From Dermanyssus gallinae (taxonomy: Eukaryota; Arthropoda; Arachnida; Mesostigmata; Dermanyssidae), in assembly GCA_003439945.1 (NCBI GenBank), contig QVRM01001369.1, positions 935,501-999,500 of the forward strand: 64,000 bases of DNA, read 5' to 3'. The position numbers were made by a program, and so were the translations under genes. The stretch's first letter is position 1. Each line of letters begins with the position of its first letter. This document shows positions 36,508 to 48,079 of this stretch, one piece after another. Below the pieces are notes generated by a model. That model worked only from the letters and a program-made list of their open reading frames with translations. It had not been told where the DNA came from and made no database searches.

Positions 36508-37196
36508 CAGGGTGTGACAGAAAAAATTGAATATGTACGCGGTATGTGGAATTGTAGAGCTCATTAAAGCAAATGTTTTTTCCAATGGAACATGGTCTCT
36601 GAGAAGTCTTGTTTTGGAGTGAGAGTGAAATTACTACAATTTGTAACACTGGTGTTTTTGCCCAACATAGGAGCACAAAATGTGCTGTTGCGAGACAACC
36701 ATGCTCCTAATCTGGACATCCCGCCGAAAAATCGTAATTACTCCGCAACCACAGCTCGCATGGACATATGTTTGGTACCAAAATGATCGCCATGAATTGC
36801 GCATTGGCTGAATATGTTTTGAGCGCTGTGATTGTAGGGTTATTATTTTGAAGTATTTGGCATGAACGCTAATAAAGAACTACATTTTTGGCGAACTCTC
36901 TTCTAAGCGACCATGGGGCGTTTTCTGACCGGCCTTGTATTTTCTTCAGATGGACTTCTTCATTTTATCACGAACACGAAGGTGTGCTTAGTTTCTGTCT
37001 AGGAGGACTGGTTGTCTTGCAACAGCACATTTTGTGCTCCTATGTTGGGCAAAAACACCAGTGTTACAAATTATAGTAATTTCACTCTCACTCCAAAACA
37101 AGACTTCTCAGAGACCATGTTATATTGGAAAAACAATTGCTTTAACGAGCTCTACAATTCTACATATCGCGCTTCACATTTTTCTGTCACACCCTG
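36508..37196. mobile_element. MITE with about 190-bp terminal inverted repeats
   Basis: The left arm (36508-36702) begins CAGGGTGTGACAGAAAAA. The right arm (37012-37196) is its inverted, roughly 90 percent identical copy ending in CACCCTG. Both ends are bordered by TATATA, consistent with a TA target duplication. The roughly 310 bp between the arms contain no transposase. Both arms match the ends of the transposon at 8474-9747, including GGAATTGTAGAGCTC and CATAGGAGCACAAAATGTGC, so this is a deletion derivative moved in trans by that family's transposase. Confidence 0.92.
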
Positions 37197-38063
37197 TATA
37201 TATTCCAGTACGATTCAAGGCAGTTCAACCCGTAACACCTTTATTTCGGTAAAAGGGGGCGTAGTAATAGAAGAACTTTGCACATACATTAGGCAGCACC
37301 ATGTTACTTCAGTTACGTGCGTGGTGGAACAATATACTGATCATGCCCACCGGCTGTCATGTCTGAGCATTTTTGCTACACGAAATGACATAAGCATTTG
37401 AACGCAGGCGTACGTAGAAACGCGGTTCAGCCATTGGTTGGACATTCGTGTGCCAGCTTTAGCGTAAAGGTCAGCAGGTGGTTTCCCTTCTATTTTGTTC
37501 ATCACATCATTGCATCTAGCAGAAATGCGCTTGACTGATTTGGATTGTCTATACTCAAGAGCACCAATGTGTTTTTAAGATATGGCCTACAAACTTTACG
37601 ACATTAAATAAGATTAGGAATCAGAATACTTTTGTAAATATTTAAATACAAATCAGGTTTGCTTACATTAAGACCACGAAAAATTGTGTTCTAAACAAAA
37701 GTTGCAAACTGGACAACTGTTAGCAAGCAATGTGCTAGCTTACATTGAGCCTTTCGGTCATTGTAACACCTAGGTTTCGAACACGCGAGGCTTTTTTGAA
37801 TCAATTACAGCACACTTGGAACCGCAATAGTCATATCGTTATCACCACAACATTGTGAAGCAAGACTAATTAATTACTGGCTGTAGTAAGAGTCGTTAAG
37901 CGTGAGCTTTGCGTCGTTTGTACAATTATGCACCTTGAGGTCATCGGCATGACGTAAACAGTTTGTTCATGTTTTTCAAAGCGACTTGTTGCCCATACTG
38001 TTGGTATCACATTATTATACCCGCGCGTACGGTTTAGAAATTGCCCCGAGAGCATAACGACAA

Positions 38064-38066
<3 letters not shown>
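37197..38066. other. No gene recognised
   Basis: Unique-looking sequence; a 129-codon frame at 37012-37401 begins inside the MITE arm and is not supported. Confidence 0.5.

Positions 38067-38115
<49 letters not shown>
38067..38115. repeat. (TA)n microsatellite
   Basis: About 23 TA units after a short ATACATATA lead-in. A (CA)n run follows at about 38325-38338. Confidence 0.95.
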
Positions 38116-38117
<2 letters not shown>

Positions 38118-40690
38118 ACTCCATTACCGGCATCGAGGGACTTTCTTAGGTAGAGCCACTGCACCTAGGAGCTGCACGTGTGTATTTCTCTCCTAGATTA
38201 CGAGCGTGTATGATGTGTTCTGAGGTTATGGGCGTGTCTGTATACCAGCCTTCTCCCGCGCACATAAACTTTCACGGAGGGAATCATTTCTACGCGAGCT
38301 AGCAAAGAACTTTTTATGGCTTACACACACACACACATGAATGGCGCCTGAAGGCCAGCCCGAAGGTACGAGGCCCGGCTGGACGACCCAGCACACGGGA
38401 ATACACGAAACGTTTGGTTCCGTCAGGATCGAACGGGCGTCAAAGACGACCCCGTTCCTCACACACCCTTTTTCTTATGACATGCGATGGCAAGCGGCGA
38501 ACGCTCGCGTCGCCCCGATGATGATAATTACGACGTTGACCTTGCTACTTATACATTTTTGTTGCCGTCTGCATATTTTTGGGGAACCTCTCGGCCGATC
38601 TTGATATACCCCTCAACACGCTTGTTCATGCATTCATGTTACTGGAGCCACTTATTTCCTCACGTCTTTTGAATAAGAAGTAACTGTAACAATTATATAT
38701 GTAATAGTCTAACGGTCATATAGGATAACAACATCAGATACAATAAGTTCTATGCACTTTGCAATCTCCATTCGATCAAATAAAAAGCCTTTTGGATTAC
38801 GTCGAGCAGTGTTGGTTCTGTTGAACCTGTGGCAATTGTGATTGGCTGCGCGATGGCCCGCTTCATAGAACAGAGTCAGCGACGCCTCCTGATGAAGCCG
38901 CACTTATAAGCTTAATAAAATGTCCTAATGGTTGACGAATAATTAAACGGGTTATTCAACTTGGTATCAAAGTTGAGCTTCTCTTTACACTACTTCCATA
39001 TAGGTGTAGTTAGACACAATGCACACAGATCGCGCAAACTATGTCACGTGAGTTAGGCGCTCTTAATTATAGCCCATTGAAATCTCCAGAGGCACAAAGC
39101 AATTGCCTCCATTTTGGCACATATACAGATTAGCGTGTTTCATCGTGCACCTTGGTAGCAGATACTTCCACAAGATGGAGCTCTCCGGGACGTGCTCTTA
39201 ATTACGGCAAATAATTGCTAAACAGGCATGCCACTTATTATGACTCGCATTGCACATCAAAAGACGTCACAGCTATATCGACTTGTCTAGATGTCAAGGA
39301 AATATGTGCTGTAAGCCATTGTCCTGAGCTCGTCGCTCTTTTCCAGCTCTGTACTGATGTAACGGCTGCATGCAGAATAGCTTTGGGGAAACCGTGTTGA
39401 AACTTATCTGCAGGACCAAAACTAGTGAAAAATGTGTCGAAATGGTTACCAATGATTCTTTTCACCATGAATTGGGCGGAACTGGCTGGTTGTTCGTGTC
39501 TTATTCTTCTTTGGCTCTGCTTTCAAAAACAAAATAATGAAAAACCACCATAAATTGGCTTTGAGACGTCGGCCAGATTCCTCTGCGCGGCCAGAATAGC
39601 CAAACAGTTGGTAAACCATCCGAAGCACAAGCACGTAAAGGTGAGCACGAAATCGATTTCACACAAACGAAGACGGCGGTTAGTGATACACCCATGGTTT
39701 GAAACTAGACTTGTAGGAGCCCAGTGGTCGATGAGGTCGATGAAGCGAATACAGGTGGATGCCTCGGTGTACGCCAAGCGAAGAAGTGTTGCCTTCACTG
39801 ATCGGTTTGTGTTTGTTGTGATGGCTGCAGTAATATTTATCGAGCGGTGGTCGGGTTTGGTAATCAATACAAGTCAACCTTAATAGATCTTAATAGAGGA
39901 GGTCTGTCTGAATAGAGTTTTGATTGGCCTAAATTCTGCGCGTATTCATATTAAGAGTTTTATCGATATATAACAAGAAGCGCTCTTTAAGACTTACATC
40001 CTTTACTCTCATAGTCTGTATGCAAATGTGTGCAATTGTTGAATTGCACACATCTGCATACGCCGCGGTTAAAATAATTTAAATACAGCTTAATATACTG
40101 CGCAGTTTCAGAAGGGCGACCACGGCGCCCCTATATACAACCAGAACGTCCCGTAATACGTCTAAGGCTGTATGTATCGTAAGCTAAATTACGGGCTAAC
40201 TTTCAAATATTTGCTAGAGGAGTTTGTCTCAAATAATACAAAGACTAATATGGGAAAGCAAATAATCTACCAAGCATTTTCCTAACCACATTCTAAAGTG
40301 ATCGCTTCTACCAACGACGAGAAAGGCTACAATAACGACAACACGCCTGAACCAACAGAAAACACTCTCCCTTCTCGACGGAACACGCTCCGAGTACACA
40401 GTTATTTAGCACACTTGCTACGCTGAACCCAACCCGAATTCCCGAAGTCGTATGGCATCGCCCGGCTTGCATCGGCAGCAATGAAGAACGACAGAGAAGG
40501 ACAAGCAAGAACAATAATCTGTATAGCGCACATGAAGACCCACTGCCCTCCGTATGCCTATTAGCGCTTTCCATTATCATGGTGGCCAGGTGTAACTCAA
40601 CAGAACCAGCAACGTCATCCCGACCATATCCGACAACTTCCATTGCGGCTTGAAGCGAGATGCTAAACGTAGGGCCATTGTTGCTGTTTC
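38116..40690. other. No gene recognised; one strong short hairpin
   Basis: Mixed sequence with no recognised family. Contains a 20-bp hairpin at 40018-40061, listed separately. A weak B-box-like motif near 38425 was not convincing. Confidence 0.45.
40018..40061. repeat. Near-perfect 20-bp hairpin, 4-nt loop
   Basis: GTATGCAAATGTGTGCAATT at 40018-40037 pairs with 40042-40061 with a single mismatch around the loop GTTG. It could be the remnant of a foldback element or a structured RNA; nothing else identifies it. Confidence 0.85.
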
Positions 40691-40749
40691 CTATTTTGCT
40701 GGTAGTTGTTCAGTTCGCTTCCAAATTGATGTTCTCATAAACTGAATAT

Positions 40750-42820
40750 GGTCTCTTTTTTCAAACCCATCTTCATCATTAATCCATGGAAGACGTATAA
40801 TAATGTATAAAGATGTAGCCCTGCTCTTACTGGAGGCAAAACGAAAAAATCGTGTACTGAACACTGTTGCACGGTCAGCACGACAAGTCTTTGCAGAAAG
40901 TTTCGCACAAGTTATAAAAGAGGTAGTTAACGGTCGCGATATAGGCTTGTAGATAAAATTATACACCTTTACGATCATTACGCTTAGGCTTCCCCCAGCT
41001 AGTCAAAAAACACGAGCAGTTGCACATTATTGTTGCTTCCAATATTCGGGAGCTCAAGCAAAACATTACATTATACGAGCTTTTGAAATGTTACTGACAG
41101 CCACTATGAGCCACGACTCACGCAGACACACAATGGCGCGACATAAGTTTGACGTTAGAGCAGCCGTAGGAGATCCTGCCTCAAACGACGTAGTAGCATT
41201 CGTTGATTATGGGGTTATGTGCTCACTCAGGGATAAACAACCGTCAATGCCCGAGGGTGCGATTATGCCCGAGGTCCCTTTGTCATTGGAAACTATTAGA
41301 GTCACAGCTTTGCAGGCCCGTGCAGCGATATTCTCTTTGCCACCAACAACAATAGAAGGTTTTGACGCTTTGAGACCTTGTAATCTTGAGGATACAGTTA
41401 GCTGTATGGAACGAGAAGAGACTGATTTGCATCATCCCATAGCATTGTTCTGCGAAATAGTACTAAACGGATGCGTGCCGACTTTTGCTACTAACACATT
41501 TTTTCGGATTTTTTTTTAACACCATTACAAACCAAATGAAGCCATACGACCAATTACATGTGGGCTGACTCCTCAGAGACTAGCTACAAGACATATACTT
41601 ACTTTCGAAATAAGTCAGATGCCCTTCTCCCTTCAGAAATGGGATGTGCGGTAAAGGGCGGAGCAGAAGCTATTATTTTGAGCTGTTGTCTTACACCCCC
41701 ATAACGAGCAAAAGCGGAATTTTAAAAACGCATTTAATTTAGTGCGGCGAGATCTAGTTTTCCAGATGGTCCAGGCACATACACTTACGCGCTTATATGC
41801 ACATGCACACTAGGCATATGGCCATAAATACAGTCTTTTCTCTGCCGGAGAAAAGAGGAAATGCAGGACTTGCTTTCCTCTGCTTAGCGTTGAAACACGT
41901 GTCTTACGTGTAAAATAATGGCTAGCTATCTGAACGACGAAACACATCGTTCACAGCACTGGCTGATACCGGGCGAGCATAACGCTTTGCGGCAGAAAGT
42001 GGTTTGATCCTGAATAGCTACAAATGTGAGGTATTTCTCCGCGGAGGAGAAGACTCTTATTATACTAAGTAATCTAAAGACAAGTCTACCAGGTATAAAA
42101 CTTCGCAGCAAGCACGAGCTGATATCGCTCGGGACGCCTTCTGCGCGCTGCTCCATTCATGAAGAGACCCGATGTTTTGGAAAGTCTCAATGTGATTTTC
42201 ACGGATTTTTTTTTTAATATGTCGTACTCTTCAACTGGGCAAGGAGCGTGACTATAGTCTGTGTGAATCCCCTGTGCTGTCTGTAGGAACTCACTCTCTT
42301 GCCTGCGGCAGAAACGCAACGAGGTTGCTTCGACACAAAGATGCCGTAACCAAACCATTGCAAGCGAATAGCAACAGGTTTTCCCACAACATGAGAACCG
42401 CTTCACCTAGTCGTGGGAGATGGAAAGCGGCCAAAGGACTGACACTCTTGTCCTATCAAAAGGTAAAAGTGTTATAGTATCAGTATACAGCTAAATCTTG
42501 CACGGTGACTCCCACGGCCTGTCGGAGGTGACTCTTACGGCTCGTAGAACTAGTATGGCTGCAAATAAAGCTGAAGCCAGGAAAAGGCCAACGTGTGCCG
42601 TTTTTCGTCCCGAGTTTGAGGTGGTACCTTTAGCATTCCAAACGCACTGGAGGCTAGGCAAATCAACTGATATAGTTCTATCGGAGCTGTCGAAAAGGAT
42701 ATCAAGGGACAGTGGCGACCGTTTGACAACCCGTTGAGGCCAGTGTTTTCTGCGGCAGCTATCTTTGGACGTCCAAGGAGGGAACGGCATAGCAATATTG
42801 GTCCCAAATGGAGGAGTAGA
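40750..42820 (+). pseudogene. Decayed RLE-type LINE ORF2 (RT plus endonuclease)
   Basis: Plus-strand frames give a whole but decayed ORF2. ARQVFAESFAQVIKEVVNGR lies near 40880-40940. SMPEGAIMPEVPLSLETI lies near 41246, then TTIEGFDALRPCNLEDTV near 41350 (RT fingers). IRPITCGLTPQRLATRH follows near 41545. A KNAFNLVRRDL motif lies near 41730 with the preceding Asp unreadable. SYLNDETHRS near 41920 corresponds to YLDD with one Asp changed. EEKTLIILSNLKTSLPGIKL follows near 42045, then HSLACGRNATRLLRH near 42292 (Cys-His knuckle) and KGLTLLSYQK. EFEVVPLAFQTH near 42615 and FLRQLSLDVQGGNGIAILV near 42755 end the nuclease. There are many stops and frame changes. It is diverged enough from the 59.2-kb copy to be a separate family. 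Confidence 0.85.
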
Positions 42821-42921
42821 AACGGACGAGCCATACCACCGGTGGAAATTCTAAGTGCATAGAGAATCGCCACTGCTATTTAACTGCCTGTGTATCAGGC
42901 GGATGCTCAGGAATATTATGT

Positions 42922-42925
42922 ACAC

Positions 42926-42962
<37 letters not shown>
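42922..42962. repeat. (TA)n microsatellite downstream of an RLE LINE
   Basis: About 18 TA units starting about 100 bp after the last recognisable LINE codon. Confidence 0.95.
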
Positions 42963-42965
<3 letters not shown>

Positions 42966-43108
42966 TTAATTTTCACTCTATGTGGGGCAAGTGCAAACGT
43001 ACAATAGAATATAACAATTTGAACATGTCCGTGCCAGTCCTGCTATTAAAGTAACTACTTAGCACTCATATCGCAAAGAGCTAGCGCTTTCCCGAATGAG
43101 ACGATCTC

Positions 43109-43800
43109 TCAAGTGTCGTTGGCGCAAAGATTGTTTTCCGTGCCCTTTTTAATCTGCGTAGCAAAGATCTTGAATGATGAGGTCAGCGTGTTGCCTAGGT
43201 GTGTGAATGTTTTACAAACTTTAGCCACTGCCCGTATAGTTTGAGCGAGGCATTCTCTAGCCGGCCTGTGTGTCAGAGTTTCATGGCTTCCGTCTTTCCC
43301 GTATTGATCTCGCGGCCGACATCCATCACATAGGCTGACAGCGTAGTTTGTGCCTGCTAGAGGTCGAACCTGCTGCCGCTCTTGTGCTATATTATCCGCG
43401 TACGTGGCGATCGTTACGACTGCATGTAATTTCTGCATACTGCTCGGTAGGTCTGCGCTAGGCAGCTCAAACAACAGAGAACTGAGATTGTAGGTGCGCT
43501 GCGCAACACCGATATTCCTTCTATGGATGCTGTACTGTCTTGTCGTCCAAAAGCTCGCTCATTATTTAGTTTGTTTGCAGCATGTTTTTTAAGAGTTTTG
43601 AAGTTTCACAGTGAGGGACCCAAACTCGGCTATTAATCTCGGCTAGATAGAGCAGCTCTTTATCCCGAGCCGAACGCGGCACGAAAGCCCACAAACAGGA
43701 ATTGATCCACAAACGCATTGTACTTTCCCCTGTGACCTTTGGAACAAACGACATTATGAACCTTCTTCACACTACAGGTAGTTTTTCGGTATGAAGGCAT
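43109..43800 (-). pseudogene. RTE-like LINE reverse transcriptase relic
   Basis: On the minus strand, IDQFLFVGFRAAFGSG near 43690-43740 matches the motif A region of RTE-type enzymes (FVDFRAAFDS). Further on, TIATYADNIAQERQQV near 43370-43420 corresponds to YADDI, with the second Asp changed to Asn. VMDVGREINTGKTEAMKL near 43280-43340 and KTFTHLGNTLTS near 43180-43220 correspond to INT.KTK.M and FTYLGS. The blocks lie in different frames with stops, so it is dead. Further minus-strand sequence up to about 45.2 kb may hold the decayed endonuclease (an IQVYAPH segment near 44775), but this is uncertain. Confidence 0.78.
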
Positions 43801-46800
43801 CTACTCATGAAGACCGTCCAGTGAGGCGCCACCGCTGACTGCTGCTTCAGCTGCTCTTTAAAAATGTTATCCTCCCCGGGCGCTTTGTTTCAGGAGTCAT
43901 CGTCTTCGTCCGACCTGCCCACTGCAGACGTCGGCAGGGTCCTTGCTATCGAGTTGTATGTACTGAGGATGGTTCGAGGTGGGATTAAAGTCGCTCGCGT
44001 TCTACTGTACCCGGCTACCTTACTTGTGGGGTATTGTGAAGCCATAGGTGTGGTTTCTGCAGCGTGTTTCTGCAACAGTCGTGTCTCCTTTGAGTGCTCG
44101 TTCTTCTGCTTCTCTTCTGTAGATCTTCGGTCGATTGAACTACATAGTGTCTTTGTCTGATAGTGATGAGACTGGGCCTCGTTGCATTCCTAGGTCCGCC
44201 ACCGCCGTCCGTCCCGCAGCTTTAGCTGCCGTGAGCAGGATCTAAATGCCTTGGGAAATGTAGTTCTTGACATCTTTTTAATTTCGATTAGCAGCGAGGC
44301 TCATGATAACTTCACGCAAGCGTTCTATTTTAAGAGCCCTAAACACAAGTCCTCACCCTCCGTTGAGGCACATGGTACACAGGTATGTGGGGTGCCAAAT
44401 TAGCTTTTTATTTGATTTGTTGTACTATCGATTGGTTGTACATGTTGTTCTCTGGTAGGTTGATTGCGAATACATCGGTCGTCGATTTGCCCATTATACT
44501 TTCGATGGTTGTAATGTAAGATATTGTCTTGCAAAGTGATATCAATATTGCATCCGTGGGCAGGGCAAGCCACGCGCTTATGTCAACTGCTATTACCGTG
44601 GCATTACTTTTATGGCTTATTTATTGAGCATATATCGTTAGTTTCTCTATAAGCAAGATTGTATGCTTTACCTCTGCGGGCTTTACGTATATGACAACCT
44701 GGTTGATTCCTCTCGCCCCAGTCAGCTGTTGTAAAATACTGACGCGCTCTAATTAGGACGGTCTGCGTTGTTAGTTCGAGTAACAAGGATATGCGGCGCG
44801 TATACTTGGATCGTAAAGAGTATTAAAAACCGTGTCACCGTGAGCACTAGAGGGCCCATCCCATTGATAGTGGGCGAATGTCGTTGCGGGCGAATGTCTT
44901 TCGTTTCTAGCTGGTCCTAAACTGAGGTATGTTGACGATGGTTAATTAAAATGTTCCTAGTTTTGGTTGCGTAACTTAAATTAAAACGTCGCGAACTTCA
45001 TTGAGCAAGTTTTTCTTTTCGAGAATGCAGTCGCCGTGTCCGCAGTGTAGGATAACGTTGCTGGCATAAATACGATGTTCTGCAATACTTTTTCAGCTTT
45101 AGAAGATGCGGCTTTTTTCCAGCTGTACGCACAACCACTGCAGTCCTCTTAGGAAGCCGCCAATGTCGGCGTTTTGGGTATGCACTCTGTTGAGTAGTCA
45201 CCACATAGTGTTACGACGTCCGCGTTCACATTCTCTATTGCTATGTTAGGCCGACGAAGCTTAAACTGCATGCACACTCGACAGGTCCACGCTCCGCCAC
45301 GTTCCTGGCTCTGTTTCCGTTCGTTAGCTGTTCTGCACTATGGCTGAAATAACCTTTGACAATGCTAACACCCAATAACAGTTGTGCCAGCACATTGGCA
45401 GCATTGCCGCTCCATTCCACCTGTCTGGAGACCGCTTGACTGCGCCGATAACGCCTGGGCGCCGATCAGCTGTGACATGTGCGCCGGTGTCGCTTGGATG
45501 GGTGCTGCCTGTGTGTTACCTAAATACTCTTACGTACTATTGCTGCGAGTTAGGAAAGGGGAAAGTCCCACTTTCCATCTCGAGCGGTGTGGGACTCAAC
45601 CCCAGCGGATGAGAGTTAGCCCACTGACCCCCCATACCCACTAAACGCACCTCCCCGTTGAGCTTCACTCTCTGATGGCCCAGATCTCCATAGAACAGCA
45701 GTACTATGGGCCATGCCTGTGTGTTGCCTAGTTGTCACTTCAGATGTTGTTTGGTCTGCTGTTGTCGTTGATCCAAGTCCTATTTCGGTCGATTCGGGTC
45801 GATACTGGCTGCTCCGTATTTTCATCTCCGTCCTCTGCAGCTCCCTTCGCCCGCTACTCGGACTGCTAACTGACGGAGTGGAAGTTGCACAAGTTGCGCC
45901 GGTGTGGACTCGCGATGGCAGTTGCAGCACGGGGAGCCTCCGCTAGAGTCTGCCGCTGTTGGTCGGGAATCCTGCGATGCGTTCCCAGTTACGTTTGCGG
46001 GCTCACCGTTAGGTTTGCTGTGCACTCGCTCGGAGCCTATGGTCCCACTGTCCCACTGCACACAACGATAATAAACGGGAACGAGCTTTTCGCGCCACCG
46101 GTTTCGAACGACGGTAGCAAACGACTACAGACGAGAACTGATCAAAAAGTTCTGATATATATATAAATATATTTATGAAAAAAATAGTATTTATCTAATC
46201 CCTCAAAGTGTCTTTGTTTCGTTCAAAAGAACATATATTTATACGAGTTCAGCCCGGTTGCTGCGAACAGACGCTATTAATATAACCGCATGTTATTTTG
46301 CACTGTTATTTTCGAGTTGAAGTCTGAATTCCTCGGTTGCGTTTTACAAAAAAAAACACAAACAAAAAAATATATATGCTAAATAGAACAACCCTTAGCA
46401 TTTCTTAGCCTAGTCGCCACGGACAGTCTCTGTGAATATAACTGTATATCTATGCTTGAGAGTAGTAGTTTTAACCGACAGTTGTACCCGACATTTCGAT
46501 AGAGGCGAACGTGTTGCGTGAACCAAACTTGAACAACATTCTTCTAACTAGATGGCAAAGTTTTCGTTTCTACGGCGTCTTTTCTGCGTTGGCCATTGAA
46601 TCAGAGAAAAGGCGCTCGTCTAAAATTCTAAGAGGTCTGGTCTGGCAACGTTATCGGAGATATCACTGAAGGTCGCGCACGTACCACTGAGAGTAGCCGA
46701 GGCAGGTATTAAGTAATCCTATGATAATAATCAGAACACAACGACGCAAATTGTGAAACGAAGTATTTCTTGTCTATTGCATTATTTTCTTTAGCAAATT

Positions 46801-47221
46801 TACGTCAAGGGTACATACATGTACTATAACGGCGGTGTGATCTTTGACCGCTATCATAATTGCTGAGCGAAAAAGTACGATGACGCAATGAAACTTATTT
46901 AGTAGATGCGAGATTGCAGATTGATCTGGTGTATGGGGCTTACTTAACTATTCCTTGTTAACATTCGATTATCTTTGTCGTTTATGTTACGCACGAAGCT
47001 GAATGGTGAAAGGATAGATTTGCAGACAAATACAACGTGATATCAAATGTGATTATAATATAGAGCATTTAGGCTTAACTATTTTTTTTAATCGTAAATT
47101 ACGTGCTTTCATGGTGAGGAATGTAACAGCTAGCTTAATTAATATAAGTTTAAGCCCTTTATTTTAAAATCATGTCGTGTGTGCCTTGAAGAAGAATAAG
47201 CTATTTTTACTAGTGATTATC
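43801..47221. other. Mostly unrecognised; may include upstream RTE remains
   Basis: 43.8-45.2 kb could be the decayed 5' part of the RTE-like relic. 45.4-46.1 kb is GC-richer, with overlapping frames of 75-105 codons on both strands and a reversed B-box-like GGGACTCAACCCC near 45590. No family is certain. 46.1-47.2 kb is AT-rich with nothing recognised. Confidence 0.4.

Positions 47222-47316
<95 letters not shown>
47222..47316. repeat. (TA)n microsatellite, 5' flank of RLE LINE fragment
   Basis: Two TA blocks separated by TACGATA. The LINE homology begins within about 20 bp of its right edge. Confidence 0.95.
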
Positions 47317-47318
<2 letters not shown>

Positions 47319-47319
47319 C

Positions 47320-47863
47320 GCTATTCACGACTCCAGTTTCGGGCAGCCGTTACTAAGGAACCCGGGTCTAGTTAGATACTTTCCAATCGCCCCACTGAGT
47401 ACCCTCTTGAGCGCGCAACGACCCGAATGGGGTACGCCTTCGTCTCGACTGTGATGTTGTCCCCTTTCATCAATGTAAATGTAGCCAACATGTTAGGTCA
47501 TCATCCTCCGTTAACGACACCCTTGGCTGAGCGCTCCGGTCTCGTGCATTCTGAGCTGAGGATGGCAAGCGCCGGATGGGATAATTTTTACCCCCTTTAA
47601 TCGGGGCAGGATGCTTGTCTGGAACGCCACAGTCACCGACTCATTAACACATACTACGGTCGCATCGGAAGGTAACGTTATTAAAAAAAAATCGCTAAAT
47701 ACACGTCAATACGTTACCGGCACGAGTTCCAACCGCTAGCGCTCGAGACCCACGGCGGCCCAAGAGACGTCACTCGCAAACTCATCTACAGTCTTTCTTC
47801 AGGCAGCGCCTCAATATTGACATCTAACGCGAAAACGCAGCGTCTGTGCCGGGAACGCTTTGA
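47320..47863 (+). pseudogene. RLE-type LINE 3' fragment between two TA arrays
   Basis: Plus strand: FPIAPLSTLLSAQRPEWG near 47380, then VPFHQCKCSQHV near 47458 (knuckle Cys residues), and EDGKRRMG near 47560, where RPDG has decayed. IFTPFNRGRMLVWNATVTDS near 47585-47640 contains the nuclease core, with WDAT changed to WNAT so the second acidic residue is lost. YRHEFQPLALETHGGP follows near 47715. FFRQRLNIDI, a stop, then RENAASVPGTL ends at TGA 47861-47863. The 5'-truncated copy is bounded by TA arrays at 47222-47316 and 47977-48016. Confidence 0.88.
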
Positions 47864-47973
47864 AGTGATCCAAACCTGCTTTACACGAGATAGAGTAATA
47901 TTCCTAGGGCACCCATTCTCAGCAAACATTTATCCCTTTACTTATATCCTTGCTAAAGTCACTGAACTTTTTC

Positions 47974-47976
<3 letters not shown>

Positions 47977-48016
<40 letters not shown>
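47977..48016. repeat. (TA)n microsatellite, 3' flank of RLE LINE fragment
   Basis: About 20 TA units starting 113 bp after the LINE stop codon. A second short TA run follows at 48059-48079. Confidence 0.95.
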
Positions 48017-48018
<2 letters not shown>

Positions 48019-48079
48019 ATACTCTCTTGAAAAAACGTACCCACGATTGGACCTCACAACATATATATATATATATATA

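Noticed and set aside
38226..38462. B-box-like sequence CGTTCGATCC on the minus strand
   Set aside because: No A box, no common body with other SINEs in the window and no target duplication.
45380..46090. GC-rich frames and a reversed B-box-like GGGACTCAACCCC
   Set aside because: Could be a SINE or the decayed 5' part of a LINE, but no second copy or clear motif supports either.
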